NCBI RefSeq assembly: GCF_029433335.1
Contig: NZ_JAQTHX010000001.1
Coordinates: 496,001 to 560,000 of the forward strand
DNA length: 64,000 nucleotides
Reading direction: 5' to 3'
DNA from: Bifidobacterium sp. ESL0745
GTDB taxonomy: Bacteria > Actinomycetota > Actinomycetes > Actinomycetales > Bifidobacteriaceae
In this document: positions 40,742 through 49,456 of the stretch, piece by piece
Numbering within the stretch: the first letter of the stretch is position 1
How the letters are laid out: each line of letters opens with the position of its first letter
Notes under the pieces: model-generated
Told to the model about the DNA's origin: nothing
Seen by the model: only the letters and a program-made list of their open reading frames with translations
The model's database searches: none
Position numbers and translations under genes: made by a program

Positions 40742-41059
40742 ATGGACACTATCGAGAATCCCTCTTCGGCAAGTAACAACAAAATTAGTGACGTTGATGT
40801 GTCATTATCTTCACGAGCGGAGAAAAGCAAAGAATCTGGGAGTTCAGTGACGAAGAAGAAGCACCATTCCGTAGGCGCGATTATTCTCTATGTTCTCTAC
40901 GGCCTGATTGCTTCCGCGATTGGCATTGCCTTAATGGTTTACAGCAATGGCGATACCACAGGAATTGTTGTTGGATTGGCTCTTCTCGCTTATGGGCTTT
41001 GGGTGTTCAGTGGGGCATTTACCGGTGGCTGGCGACCTATTTTCTATATTGTCGGATAG
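40742..41059 (+). CDS. Small two-helix membrane protein
   Basis: 105 aa. A polar, Ser/Lys-rich N-terminal 45 residues precede two hydrophobic segments (about 46-67 and 72-95) separated by an Asn/Gly/Asp loop, ending in GWRPIFYIVG. An AGGAAA site precedes the ATG. It is the only member of the array without a paralogue in the window and lies between the small lipoproteins and the first ~250-aa membrane protein. Not recognised. Confidence 0.7.
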   Translation: MDTIENPSSASNNKISDVDVSLSSRAEKSKESGSSVTKKKHHSVGAIILYVLYGLIASAIGIALMVYSNGDTTGIVVGLALLAYGLWVFSGAFTGGWRPIFYIVG

Positions 41060-41105
41060 CGCGATGAACTGTCGGGAATATTAAGGCACAGAGAAAGAGA
41101 GAACA

Positions 41106-41864
41106 ATGCAAGCAACGGCGATTCTGCTGATGGTGATTGCGCTGGCTGGTTTATGTGTTTGTGGCTACGTGATATATCACACTCGAGAGGTTCGCCCGAG
41201 TTGGGGCGGTGAATGGACTTCACTTATTCGGCCGATACTCTATCTTAAATATGGCTGGACACTTGCGATACCATTGACGATTTCAGTGATTGGCATATTG
41301 GTTAGCGGCTTCAGCAATGCTGGTTCATATGTGGGCTATACCGCAGGTTCGGTGTTCAATCCTGATAATTATGAGGAAAATCCCGCCGTGTTTATCCATG
41401 GTTCCAATATCGGCATCAGTGCGCAGAGCCTTAACAAGCACTTGGATAAACTGCGGGCCAGAAATCTGTTGTTAGTAGCTGTGTTTTTGTTGTTACTTGT
41501 CGCAGTCATCCTTCTTCTCGTCACATTGAGTTGGACAATGGCCTCTACTGTCGGGTATATGCGTGACGAAATCGCCAGTAGCGATAAACTCAACCGTTTC
41601 ATGGCCGCTCAATATCAACAAAAATTCGGCAAATACGAACCAACGGGTCTGGAAAAGCTCTATCCCTTTAAGTACTACCAGTTTACTGTCGAATGCGTGC
41701 TCTCGCCGCAATGGGTAAAAAGCATAATCAAAGCGGATGAGTCTGAACCGGCCAAACAGATGTGGAAACATTTGGCGGTGGAGTTCGGACTGCCGTGGGG
41801 CAAGCCCTATCTCTGGTTCCAAGGATTGAAGCAGGATGAGGGCGGATGTCTCGTTTCCGCATAA
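41106..41864 (+). CDS. Membrane protein, family M copy 1
   Basis: 252 aa. Membrane segments at about 2-24, 50-68 and 120-148. Between segments 2 and 3 lies the family signature SNAGSYVGYTAGSVFNP, then GSNIGISAQSLNKHLDKLRAR; after segment 3 a soluble tail carries AAQYQQKFGKYEPTG and PYLWFQGLK. Two further copies occur at 43977 (broken) and 45168, with the same order of motifs. An AGAGAGAAC stretch precedes the ATG. Not recognised; the loop between segments 2 and 3 is the best-conserved part and may be the functional face. Confidence 0.75.
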   Translation: MQATAILLMVIALAGLCVCGYVIYHTREVRPSWGGEWTSLIRPILYLKYGWTLAIPLTISVIGILVSGFSNAGSYVGYTAGSVFNPDNYEENPAVFIHGSNIGISAQSLNKHLDKLRARNLLLVAVFLLLLVAVILLLVTLSWTMASTVGYMRDEIASSDKLNRFMAAQYQQKFGKYEPTGLEKLYPFKYYQFTVECVLSPQWVKSIIKADESEPAKQMWKHLAVEFGLPWGKPYLWFQGLKQDEGGCLVSA

Positions 41865-41947
41865 ATCTGCGACTAACCAGGGTGAACAGCGTTAATAAGG
41901 TTTCTGCAATTGAACCAACCGAACAAAAGTTTTAAAAGGAGACAATA

Positions 41948-42832
41948 ATGAAAAATTCAAAATTGGTGAGAGCTGCGGCAGCGATGTTATGTGCGGCGAT
42001 GGCACTCGCAGGCCTATCGGCTTGTGGATCGAGTAGCAGCAGCGCTGAAGGGTCTTCGACCAGTTCTGATGGACAAAGAACCGAGCCTAAGTCAGAGTCG
42101 AATACGAATGGTTCCGACAACAGTCAGCAGAAAACGAAGCCAACTGAGCCAGAACCAAGAACATTTTCAGAAATTTTTAATGGTAAACAGTCGATTTGGT
42201 TCGCAAGTAATGAGATAACAAAGGATGCTCATTTCAGGTATGTATTGGTGTTTGATCATGGCAAAGTAACAACGTATCCATTCAGTTGGGGCACTCTAGG
42301 TGATCAACTCAAGCTTGTTGGTGGTTACGGATTTGCTGATTTGCGCGGAGTGCCAATGAACCAAGTACTCGCCAAAGTACAGGAAATGGATCGCGGCAGT
42401 TTTGATAAGCAAGTTGAGTTAGGGAAAAATCTAAATCAAAAAGAGCATAATGATAAAGCTGTAGCAGAGTTTCAAGCTATGGAAGGCCATTATCCGGTTC
42501 CGGTTCCAACAGATTTTAAATTGAGTGTGCAGACTGATTCAACCGGAAATAATGTTATCAGTGAAAAATTGGTTTGGAAACGTACTCGTTGTGAATGGCA
42601 TACAAATGTTGAAGGGGTACATATGGAGCAAGAAGAAACTGAGGAACCTGTAGAATTTAAAGGTTACGGTTCATCTTCTGGTCCTGGTGGTGGCACTCAG
42701 ACGGTGTATGATAAAAATTTCACTGGCACTAGTGGACTTGTCAGAATGAGTTCGACAGGTGAACAACTTCCGACTATTCCTGAATTCGATCGTGTTGGCG
42801 CTCCAGGAGTAATTGAAGATAGCGCAAACTGA
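41948..42832 (+). CDS. Lipoprotein, family L copy 1
   Basis: 294 aa. Signal peptide with lipobox LSAC (Cys26), then a Ser/Asn/Thr-rich linker to about residue 70 that would span the cell wall. The mature domain starts TFSEIFNGKQSIWF and continues with FADLRGVPMNQVLAKVQEM, and ends TVYDKNFTG... then PEFDRVGAPGV. Copies at 43079 and 46177 share the first 26 residues almost exactly and these motifs. AAAAGGAGA precedes ATG. Paired with the membrane protein just upstream. Not recognised. Confidence 0.78.
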   Translation: MKNSKLVRAAAAMLCAAMALAGLSACGSSSSSAEGSSTSSDGQRTEPKSESNTNGSDNSQQKTKPTEPEPRTFSEIFNGKQSIWFASNEITKDAHFRYVLVFDHGKVTTYPFSWGTLGDQLKLVGGYGFADLRGVPMNQVLAKVQEMDRGSFDKQVELGKNLNQKEHNDKAVAEFQAMEGHYPVPVPTDFKLSVQTDSTGNNVISEKLVWKRTRCEWHTNVEGVHMEQEETEEPVEFKGYGSSSGPGGGTQTVYDKNFTGTSGLVRMSSTGEQLPTIPEFDRVGAPGVIEDSAN

Positions 42833-43078
42833 GGAAATATATATTTGTACTTCAAAATCTTATAGTCAAGATAATCGTCAAAGAATGCCTTTTTCGCCGA
42901 GGATTTTGAGGACAAAAATAGGAATATCAATGAAGACATTAACAAATATTGTTGATAATTCTTGCTGGCTAATTGTATTTCTCAAGTATGGATGTATGGA
43001 TGGATTCAAAGCGATATGAGTTTTGGCTTTGGATTCATTAGAAATTCAAAAAATCCTGATTATGAAAGAGAAAAAGTA

Positions 43079-43909
43079 ATGAAGAGTTCAATGTTGACGA
43101 GAGCGACAACGGCGATTTTGTGTGTCGTGGTGGCATTTGCAGGCTTATCTGCTTGTGGATCTTCCTCGTCGAGTGATTCGAATGAGGAATCTTCAAGTGA
43201 AGCAAAGACTGATGATACAAAGTTCAAGATGACGACTTTCTCCGAATTGTTGAACGGGAAACCGACGATCTGGTTCCGGAATGGCATGGTCACCGCCGCA
43301 TGGGATGATGTACATATCCCGGAAGTGTTGGTGTTCGAGAACAAAAAAGTTACTATCTATTCAAACGGTGAGGGATGCGAGAGCGATCCTGAATGCGGCA
43401 TCTTCTATCGTGATTTTAAGGGTGTCAGTGATGACCAGATGCTTGAAAAAATAAAAGAATTGAACCACGTCGCTTTTGACAAATATGTAGCAAAAAACAT
43501 ACAAACATTGCAGAAGTCTTTAACTAAAGCCAGTCCTGCTAACGTCGATAAACTGAAAAATAAACTAGCAAGTTATCAGGCCTTGCAAAGCCATTATCAA
43601 GAACCTCAGCCGTATGATTATTCGTTGAGCGTTAAGACCAATAATGACGGGAAGGTTAATGGCGAAACACTTCATACAAAATATTACAGCCAGGTTGATG
43701 CCAGTGAAAAAGGTAATGGTAACTACGGTTACACCATGGAACTCAATGATGAATCAATACAGCATCCAAACAATAGTGTGACGACCGTCTACGGTACAAA
43801 GCTTATTTACGAAGGGCGTCTCTACAGAAGGATTCCAAAGGATGAAGAACCGCTTCTGGTCCCAAAGTTCGATAGCCTTGGCACTCCTGGGGTGACCAAA
43901 GAGAAATAA
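43079..43909 (+). CDS. Lipoprotein, family L copy 2
   Basis: 276 aa. Lipobox LSAC (Cys26), Ser/Glu-rich linker, then TFSELLNGKPTIWF, FYRDFKGVSDDQMLEKIKEL and, near the end, TVYGTKLIYEG and PKFDSLGTPGV, matching copies 1 and 3. Start chosen at ATG 43079 (AAAGAGAAAAAG upstream), although the frame opens earlier. The middle (about 145-190) contains a Lys-rich helical stretch absent from copy 3. It is followed 67 bp later by a family M membrane gene, so here the order of the pair is reversed. Confidence 0.78.
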   Translation: MKSSMLTRATTAILCVVVAFAGLSACGSSSSSDSNEESSSEAKTDDTKFKMTTFSELLNGKPTIWFRNGMVTAAWDDVHIPEVLVFENKKVTIYSNGEGCESDPECGIFYRDFKGVSDDQMLEKIKELNHVAFDKYVAKNIQTLQKSLTKASPANVDKLKNKLASYQALQSHYQEPQPYDYSLSVKTNNDGKVNGETLHTKYYSQVDASEKGNGNYGYTMELNDESIQHPNNSVTTVYGTKLIYEGRLYRRIPKDEEPLLVPKFDSLGTPGVTKEK

Positions 43910-43976
43910 AACCGGCTCAAATTTCAGTAACCCAATTTGATGTCATATTCATTCGTTCGAGAGAAAGAGAAAATCT

Positions 43977-44724
43977 ATGCAAGTGTTGTCGGCATTGTTC
44001 TTCATTATTGCAATCATCCTGTTGGTTGCAATTGTCTATGTGTTTTACCGGTTTAAGAAGACCCATTCGGATATGCCGATTAAGTTGGTGGATCTTATTT
44101 TGCCGGTGGTGTCCGTTAAGTACGCAAAACTGCTTGCGATACTTGCTGTCGTGTTTGTAATTGGCGCGTTGATCGCCGGTTTTAGCAACGCAGGTTCCTA
44201 CGCTGGCTATGATGCAGGTTCGGTTTTTGACCCCAAGACCTACCATGAAACCGGGGTTACCAAGATGTTCGGCTCGGACATCGGAATGAGCGCGCAATCG
44301 CTTAACGACCACCTTGATCAGCTAAGGGCCGGCCGGTCCCGCTCTGGCTTGGTTGTTCATCGCACTGTTGATGCTGGTTCTGCTGGTTTTAGCGATATTG
44401 GTTTGGGCTTTGTTTGATACCGTGCTTTATATGGACGATCAGCTCGAAGATGCTTCCACTCGTGATTTCTTCGTTCAGCAATACCAAGCCGAACGCGGGG
44501 AGTACAGGGAGACGGGCCTCGAATCGTTGATTCGTTTTAGGCTGTCACAATTCGCCATCGAATTCGTTCTTTCGCCGGCTTGGAAAGATGCTCAGGCCAA
44601 GACTGAGGCAATGGGTAGCATGTGGAATCAACTGCTTTCCGCGCTGGAAACGCCGCAAGGCAAACTCTATCTTGTTTTCCAAGGCCTGAGACTGACGAGC
44701 GACTCATATCTGACGAACCGGTGA
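43977..44724 (+). pseudogene. Membrane protein, family M copy 2, frameshifted
   Basis: The frame runs from ATG 43977 through segments 1 and 2 and the signature AGSVFDPKTYHE...GSDIGMSAQSL, then breaks after LDQLRAG at a tandem GGCC duplication (44327-44336, GGCCGGCCGG) and closes at 44417. The other frame continues from about 44338 to 44724 with segment 3 and QYQAERGEYRETG and YLVFQGLR. Removing four bases restores 247 aa in register with the paralogues (LDKLRA followed by the third segment). It may be a recent mutation, a phase-variable tract, or a sequencing error. Confidence 0.8.
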
Positions 44725-45167
44725 AAGGATGTGAGATATGGGCTTTGCCTATGGATTGACTGATTGATATTGACATGGACGGTCACGACTATCCCCAATC
44801 AGTCCTTAGCAATCAAGATGCTGACGGCCGGTCTTTTTGACAACAGTTAATGATGTATTGTTACCTTCTGGCTTTAGAGGGTAACAGCGAAGCAATCACG
44901 TATTCGTATGTCTATGAGAACGCTTTGTCCGATTTTGAACAACATCTGAAGTCACCGTCGAAAAAAGAATTGTTCTACATTATCGAGCTGAGCCTTTATT
45001 CGTAAGAGATATGCAATCGCAGTTGAATGCATATTCTGATTGGTGTCTTAACTGAACAGAAAGTTCCGCAGACCCCACCGGATCGGAAGGATGCTGTCAC
45101 TTGTTAATTGATGTGTGTTTCGTATGTATAGCTGTTCGAAAGCAATAAATTATTAAGGAGAACAAAG
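44725..45167 (+). other. Spacer between family M copies, one possible 51-codon ORF
   Basis: 443 bases. An open frame at 44850-45005 (ATGATG start) encodes 51 aa, acidic and Tyr/Leu-rich (SYVYENALSDFEQHL), without a ribosome site; it may be a small gene or the remnant of a larger one. The rest shows no conserved feature, except AAGGAG before the next gene. The gap is larger than others in the array, consistent with decay or rearrangement. Confidence 0.35.
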
Positions 45168-45920
45168 TTGTTATCATTTGGAATTGCAGTTCTTGTGGCG
45201 ACCGTTATTCTTGCCGCTGTCGTCGTATACAAATCATCGAAAAGCTACAAAGATTCCGGTTTCGGATCGGCACTACCTGCCTTGATTGTAATGCCGTTGG
45301 TAACGATGAGATATCGTGCCGTGCTCTGGGTATTGGTGGCGATTCCGATTATCGGTGTGTTGTTCTTTGGTTATAAAAGTTCCGGGTACTATCAAGGCTA
45401 TGCCGCGGGATCGGTTTTTGATCCCAAGACTTACGAAGAGACCGCAGTGACTCGTACGTTTGGTTCGGATATCGGACTTTCCGCAAACGAACTGAACAAA
45501 CGTGTGGGAATGCTGCGCTCCAAAAATTTGGGTATGATTTTCGTATTCCTGGCCGTTTTGCTACTGGTTGCGATTCTTCTGTTGGTGTTGGCATTGGTGA
45601 TGACCGATGTCGTCGCAGAGGTTTGTGCAAAGTTCGCTGTTCAGCCCCAGCTCAAGACTTTTTTCATTGAGCAATATGAAAAGGACAACGGACCTTACTC
45701 TCCGAACGATGTCGAAAGTAAAGTCCCGATCAAGCTGAGTCTTTTCGCCAGTGAATACCTTCTTTCGAAGGAAAGGTGGTCGGTTGAGAACAAACCGCCG
45801 TTGGAGACGGAATTGGAACAGAAACTGAGCGCGATTATGGAAACGGTCAAAGGCAAGGTCTTTCTGCTTTTCCAAGGTCGAAAACTTTCTGGCTCAGGTT
45901 ATCTCGAACCGTTGTTCTGA
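45168..45920 (+). CDS. Membrane protein, family M copy 3
   Basis: 250 aa, starting with TTG at 45168 (AAGGAG eight bases upstream). Same layout as copies 1 and 2: segments near 2-21, 52-68 and 123-146, signature YYQGYAAGSVFDPKTYEET...GSDIGLSA, soluble tail EQYEKDNGPYS and VFLLFQGRK. It is intact, unlike copy 2. Followed 256 bp later by lipoprotein copy 3, giving another membrane-lipoprotein pair. Not recognised. Confidence 0.75.
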   Translation: MLSFGIAVLVATVILAAVVVYKSSKSYKDSGFGSALPALIVMPLVTMRYRAVLWVLVAIPIIGVLFFGYKSSGYYQGYAAGSVFDPKTYEETAVTRTFGSDIGLSANELNKRVGMLRSKNLGMIFVFLAVLLLVAILLLVLALVMTDVVAEVCAKFAVQPQLKTFFIEQYEKDNGPYSPNDVESKVPIKLSLFASEYLLSKERWSVENKPPLETELEQKLSAIMETVKGKVFLLFQGRKLSGSGYLEPLF

Positions 45921-45943
45921 AATCATATTGTGATGAGCCCCTG

Positions 45944-45978
45944 CACACTTTTCATTGTCGAACCTACTCGAGTGTGCG
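45944..45978 (+). terminator. Weak hairpin after family M copy 3
   Basis: GCACACT (45944-45950) and AGTGTGC (45972-45978) can pair across a 21-base loop, followed by GGTGTTTGTT. It is a weak terminator at best. Confidence 0.3.
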
Positions 45979-46176
45979 GTGTTTGTTCCGAAATGACAAT
46001 AAAGAGATTGTAAAAATGAGGGTGCGGGTACGAACTTTAGAACGATTACAAGGTTGCTGACTCGATGCTGACGGCAATCTGATGTATAGAAGTTAAACAG
46101 TCATTTATGGCATGCATCTGCACATTCTTATCTGTTTGCGATTAGCAATAAATAAAAATATCTAAAAGGAATTACA

Positions 46177-47010
46177 ATGAAGAATTCAACTATACAAAGA
46201 GTGGCGGCATCGGTGTTGTGTGCTGTGATCGCGCTCGCAGGTCTGTCTGCTTGTGGATCGAATAGCGGCAGTGCTGACGGGTCTTCGGCTAGTCCCGATG
46301 GACAAAGAACCGAGCCTGAGTCCAGTTCTAATTCTGATAATAAGCAGAAAAATGAGTCTGAAACAGCGAAATCTCAGACTTTTTCGCAAATGTTCAATGG
46401 CAAGCAGACTATCTGGTTTTACTCATCTGAAAGTGCGTATATTGGCAAAGACTTTCATCCCGATGCGATTTTTGTCTTTGAACATGGAAAGGTAACAACA
46501 TATAAAAATTGGCAGGATCGAGCTTCTGGAACCGCTTTTACCTTTGGTGATTTTAAAGGAGTTTCTGAAGACCAGCTTCTAACTAAGGTGAAAGAACTGT
46601 CGAAGGGTTCTTTTGACAAGGCGACACACGGGGCGAAAGGACAATATATTGAGCCAAAGCCTTATGACGTTACATTTAATGTAAGAACCGATTCTTCTGG
46701 TAACGCAGTAGCTAGTGAATTGATAAACATTAAATACTGGTCGCAATCCAAAAACAAAGAAGATGAAATCCGGCTAGAACTTGAACAGAACGGGACTACT
46801 TACAGTGGGTCCGAGATTAAAAGCAGAACCATTTACGACAAGCAATTCACAGGATTTACTGGGGATGGTCGTTTCTTCTTTGGAAGAATGAGCACGGCAG
46901 GAAGTCCTGAACCCACAATGCCGACGTTTGACTCCATAGGTACAGCTGGAATTACCGAAGAAAAGGGTATGCCGTTGAATGTGAGTGGTGAAATAATAGA
47001 AAGAATGTGA
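46177..47010 (+). CDS. Lipoprotein, family L copy 3
   Basis: 277 aa. Signal peptide and lipobox LSAC (Cys26) as in copies 1 and 2, followed by the same SxDGQRTEPxS linker as copy 1. The mature part has TFSQMFNGKQTIWF, FGDFKGVSEDQLLTKVKEL, TIYDKQFTG and PTFDSIGTAGI. Closest to copy 1 in the linker. AAAAGGAAT precedes ATG. It is the last gene of the array, before a 476-bp spacer and gmk. Confidence 0.78.
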   Translation: MKNSTIQRVAASVLCAVIALAGLSACGSNSGSADGSSASPDGQRTEPESSSNSDNKQKNESETAKSQTFSQMFNGKQTIWFYSSESAYIGKDFHPDAIFVFEHGKVTTYKNWQDRASGTAFTFGDFKGVSEDQLLTKVKELSKGSFDKATHGAKGQYIEPKPYDVTFNVRTDSSGNAVASELINIKYWSQSKNKEDEIRLELEQNGTTYSGSEIKSRTIYDKQFTGFTGDGRFFFGRMSTAGSPEPTMPTFDSIGTAGITEEKGMPLNVSGEIIERM

Positions 47011-47486
47011 TTATCAGGGATAGGTTTTTAGAAGAATTCTATGGGAAGCCGGTTGTTGCATAGATGCAATAGCTAGGTAACAACCGGATAGGGGACATTA
47101 GGTTAGGAGTTGTGTGAGCAACAATGACGGATTTGCTCTAGATGTCACAGAAATAACGAATAGTAGCCGTTATCGTAAGCAGAAAGTTGATTCTTGCTTT
47201 TTGACCTTATTGATTTGTTCAACCGTGACGTCAACGAATGTGCTGCAGATGAACTCAATATCGGAATCGCAGTCGGAACTGGGCTGGTTTAAGAAGTAAA
47301 GCCAGTGGTATTTTTGTTTTATTACACTGACTATGCGGCTTAGAGACTTTACGCCTTTCGTTTGCAATTATGACTTGATACTGATTCTCAATAATTGTAA
47401 TGAAGGTCAGTTTGGAACTACTAATTGTTCTTGCAAGCTCATTCCGCGGGCTTAAGTAGACTGGAGTCCATCGAGAGGAGCATATC
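47011..47486. other. Spacer between array and gmk; hairpin and weak ORF
   Basis: CCGGTTGTT (47049-47057) and AACAACCGG (47079-47087) form an inverted repeat with TTGCAT/ATGCAA nested inside, probably the end of the array transcript, though no T-tract follows. A 61-codon frame (47114-47299, GTG start, AGGAG upstream) is possible but has no recognisable sequence. The rest should include the gmk promoter. Confidence 0.4.
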
Positions 47487-48107
47487 TTGAGCGAGCATGT
47501 CAGAAACGAGAAAACGAAACAGTCGCATAAAGGACGCCTTATTGTCTTGACCGGACCTACTGCCGTCGGCAAAGGAACTGTCGAGGCAAATCTGCTCAGC
47601 AAACATCCCGAAGTTTGGGTTTCTGTGTCTGCCACCACACGTGAGCCGCGGCCGGGGGAAGTTAACGGGAAGAATTACTGGTTCATGAGCGAGGATGAGT
47701 TTGTCGCTCGCGAGAAGCGCAACTGGTTCCTTGAGACCGCCGTCGTGCATGGCATGGCCCATTACGGCACACCGCTGCAGCCAGTGCTTGATCATCTCGC
47801 CAAGAACATCCCGACGATTCTTGAGATTGATTTGCAGGGCGCCCGTCGCGTCAAGCAACGTGCCGCCGAACTCAACCTTGAAATCGTTTCGGTGTTCATC
47901 GCGCCGCCGAGCTACGACGAGCTGGTCAAGCGTCTGATTGGACGTGGCACGGAGAACGAGGAGCAGCGCAGAAAGCGCCTTAAAACCGCGAAAGTCGAGC
48001 TGGCCGCCGAGCCGGAATTCGACGTCAAAATCGTCAACGACACCGTGGACCGCGCCGCCGACGAGCTCTGGGGCGTCATCGCCAAGGAATACGGCATCGC
48101 AAAGTAA
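47487..48107 (+). CDS. gmk: Guanylate kinase
   Basis: 206 aa. Phosphorylates GMP to GDP. P-loop GPTAVGKGT (canonical GPSGVGKGT), SVSATTREPRPGEVNGKNYWF (GMP-binding), and the late RRKRLKTAKVEL motif. Start TTG at 47487 with GAGGAG eight bases before. In many actinobacteria gmk is followed by rpoZ; here about 6 kb (hicAB, small membrane gene, UvrA-like, ilvD) separate them. Confidence 0.96.
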   Translation: MSEHVRNEKTKQSHKGRLIVLTGPTAVGKGTVEANLLSKHPEVWVSVSATTREPRPGEVNGKNYWFMSEDEFVAREKRNWFLETAVVHGMAHYGTPLQPVLDHLAKNIPTILEIDLQGARRVKQRAAELNLEIVSVFIAPPSYDELVKRLIGRGTENEEQRRKRLKTAKVELAAEPEFDVKIVNDTVDRAADELWGVIAKEYGIAK

Positions 48108-48184
48108 ACGGCTTACTAAACCGGCTTAGTCTGTTTATCTGTTTTGCGCGGTTTATCCGGTTTATCTAGCATCAGGTTTCTAAA

Positions 48185-48562
48185 TCAAGCCTTGACCAAC
48201 TGGTGAACCCGCTGGTACGAGATACCGAGCATTTTGCCGATGTCGCGTAGGGTAAGACCCATTTCGTGAAGTGTTTTGGCAGCAAGACCTGTTTTGAGTT
48301 TGGCTTGGCGTTCTGTTTCCTCCGCCAGAGCCCGTTCGCGGTTGGCATCAGTTACGCAGGCTTGTGCGGCCTCAGGAAGCTCAATGTGGACGTCCAGTTT
48401 GATGTCTTTTAATGGTTCATTAGTCATGATATGGATGAGGTCGCGGGCCATGGTATCCACTTCCTGCAGATTAAGGGCCTGCGTGACACGCTCAATTTGA
48501 GGTACGTCAACGAGCCATGCATCTTCATCCCTGGTCACGTTGACCTGATAGACCGTGCTCAT
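48185..48562 (-). CDS. hicB: HicB-like antitoxin with C-terminal HTH
   Basis: 125 aa. The N-terminal part (YQVNVTRDEDAWLVDVPQI) has the HicB ferredoxin-like beginning and the C-terminus a helix-turn-helix (TLRDIGKMLGISYQRVHQLV) expected to bind the operator. The ATG at 48562 overlaps the stop of hicA as ATGA, with GGTGG upstream; a frame opening at 48571 is less likely. The antitoxin should bind HicA and repress the operon. The gene order, toxin then antitoxin, is the common hicAB order. Confidence 0.88.
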   Translation of the reverse strand: MSTVYQVNVTRDEDAWLVDVPQIERVTQALNLQEVDTMARDLIHIMTNEPLKDIKLDVHIELPEAAQACVTDANRERALAEETERQAKLKTGLAAKTLHEMGLTLRDIGKMLGISYQRVHQLVKA

Positions 48563-48771
48563 TTCCACCAATCCTTACCGAGTTTTTCTTCGCATTCCTT
48601 GCGAATTCGTAAAGCTGTATTTTCTCGAATTTCATTGTGCCGAGGTATAGGTATGACTTGATCTCCTAAATGCAATAGTTCATGATTGCCACCCTGACTT
48701 GAACTGAAAGGCACGCCAGATTTCCGGGCCTGTGCCCGTATCTCCTTGATGAGTGCCTGACGTTTTGTCAT
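48559..48771 (-). CDS. hicA: HicA-like mRNA interferase toxin
   Basis: 70 aa, normal HicA size. The dsRBD-like fold is indicated by GGNHELLHLGDQVIPIPRHNEI, with the catalytic His in GGNHE and the PRHNEI motif typical of the family. HicA cleaves mRNA and arrests growth when not bound by HicB. It overlaps hicB by four bases and has no upstream ribosome site; a promoter directly abuts the ATG, so translation may be leaderless. Full length, no lesion seen. Confidence 0.88.
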   Translation of the reverse strand: MTKRQALIKEIRAQARKSGVPFSSSQGGNHELLHLGDQVIPIPRHNEIRENTALRIRKECEEKLGKDWWK

Positions 48772-48777
48772 AGAGTT

Positions 48778-48807
48778 AGTATAGCAAGATAGACAAGCTT
48801 ATGTCAA
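48778..48807 (-). promoter_or_regulatory. hicAB promoter
   Basis: On the minus strand TTGACA (48807-48802) and TATACT (48783-48778) are separated by 18 bp. The -10 box ends six bases before the hicA ATG, which places the start of transcription on or next to the start codon. Confidence 0.75.
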
Positions 48808-48829
48808 TTTGGGTTGACAAATCTATGTC
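48792..48829. promoter_or_regulatory. Operator-like pair GACAA-N4-ATGTC
   Basis: GACAAGCTTATGTC (48792-48805) and GACAAATCTATGTC (48816-48829) share both ends and lie exactly 24 bp apart. The first overlaps the -35 box, so a bound HicB would block RNA polymerase. The sites are inferred HicB operators. Confidence 0.7.
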
Positions 48830-48983
48830 TAGGATAGTAGACGGAATTTTGTGACGGTAAAACATCAACGCATAACTATTCAAAAGAATTGGCTTTTTCT
48901 CTATTCTTCGTTTATGCTTGATTTATTCGGTTTGGCAGTGTTGCGGTGATTGGATTCGACATCGACGGTTGAAGGTTGCCTTT

Positions 48984-49226
48984 ATGAAAGACATTGACTG
49001 GAAAGAGAACGCGATATATTTCCTCATCACCCTTGTCACTTATTTTGTTTTGGGCATTTTCTGGTTTGATCATGGCAATCTCATGGCGGCATTGGCGGAT
49101 GCGAAGCTCTGGTTCGAGGCCGTAGGTCTTGCTGTGGTCGTGGTGATTGTGCATGTCGCAGAAGACTTGTGGAAAGGCAAAAAGAAGCACGAAGCCGAGC
49201 ATTCAGCGAGTACGAGTGAAGGATAG
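48984..49226 (+). CDS. Small two-helix membrane protein
   Basis: 80 aa. Two membrane segments (about 8-26 and 42-62) and a Lys/His/Glu-rich cytoplasmic tail. ATG at 48984 has AAGG upstream; the frame opens earlier but without a site. It stands alone between hicAB and the UvrA-like gene. Not recognised. Confidence 0.6.
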   Translation: MKDIDWKENAIYFLITLVTYFVLGIFWFDHGNLMAALADAKLWFEAVGLAVVVVIVHVAEDLWKGKKKHEAEHSASTSEG

Positions 49227-49280
49227 TTTTGGTCTGTTCGCAGATATCTGCATTTGATAGTTTGATACGAACGATAACCT

Positions 49281-49395
49281 ATCAATATTTCTGTATAAAG
49301 TGGTTCCGTATATGGATTAAATCATATATGGGACCACTTGCAATTAGCAGATTGCCAAACAATTAGCACATCACGAAAGTTCGGAGAGCTTGTTG
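49281..49395. repeat. Left ~115-bp direct repeat flanking the UvrA-like gene
   Basis: It aligns with 51770-51883 by eye at roughly 80% identity. It holds a 17-bp-arm hairpin (49298-49339) and, on the minus strand, an open tail ending ...NKLSELS followed by TGA, resembling the end of IlvD. Confidence 0.8.
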
Positions 49396-49456
49396 TGCTC
49401 GCCAAGCAACTTATCGAGCGGTTGGAACGTCGACGCATGGAAAGTGACCAGGAGTA

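Noticed and set aside
42813..43019. 68-codon ORF between lipoprotein copies 1 and 2
   Set aside because: Overlaps the end of copy 1, has no ribosome site and no recognisable features.
39287..47010. Prophage or integrative element
   Set aside because: There is an XRE regulator, but no integrase, portal, terminase, tail, relaxase or replication gene; the block is made of lipoprotein and membrane paralogues.
48912..49202. 96-codon minus-strand ORF opposite the small membrane protein
   Set aside because: The plus-strand frame has a ribosome site and two good membrane segments; the opposite frame has neither.
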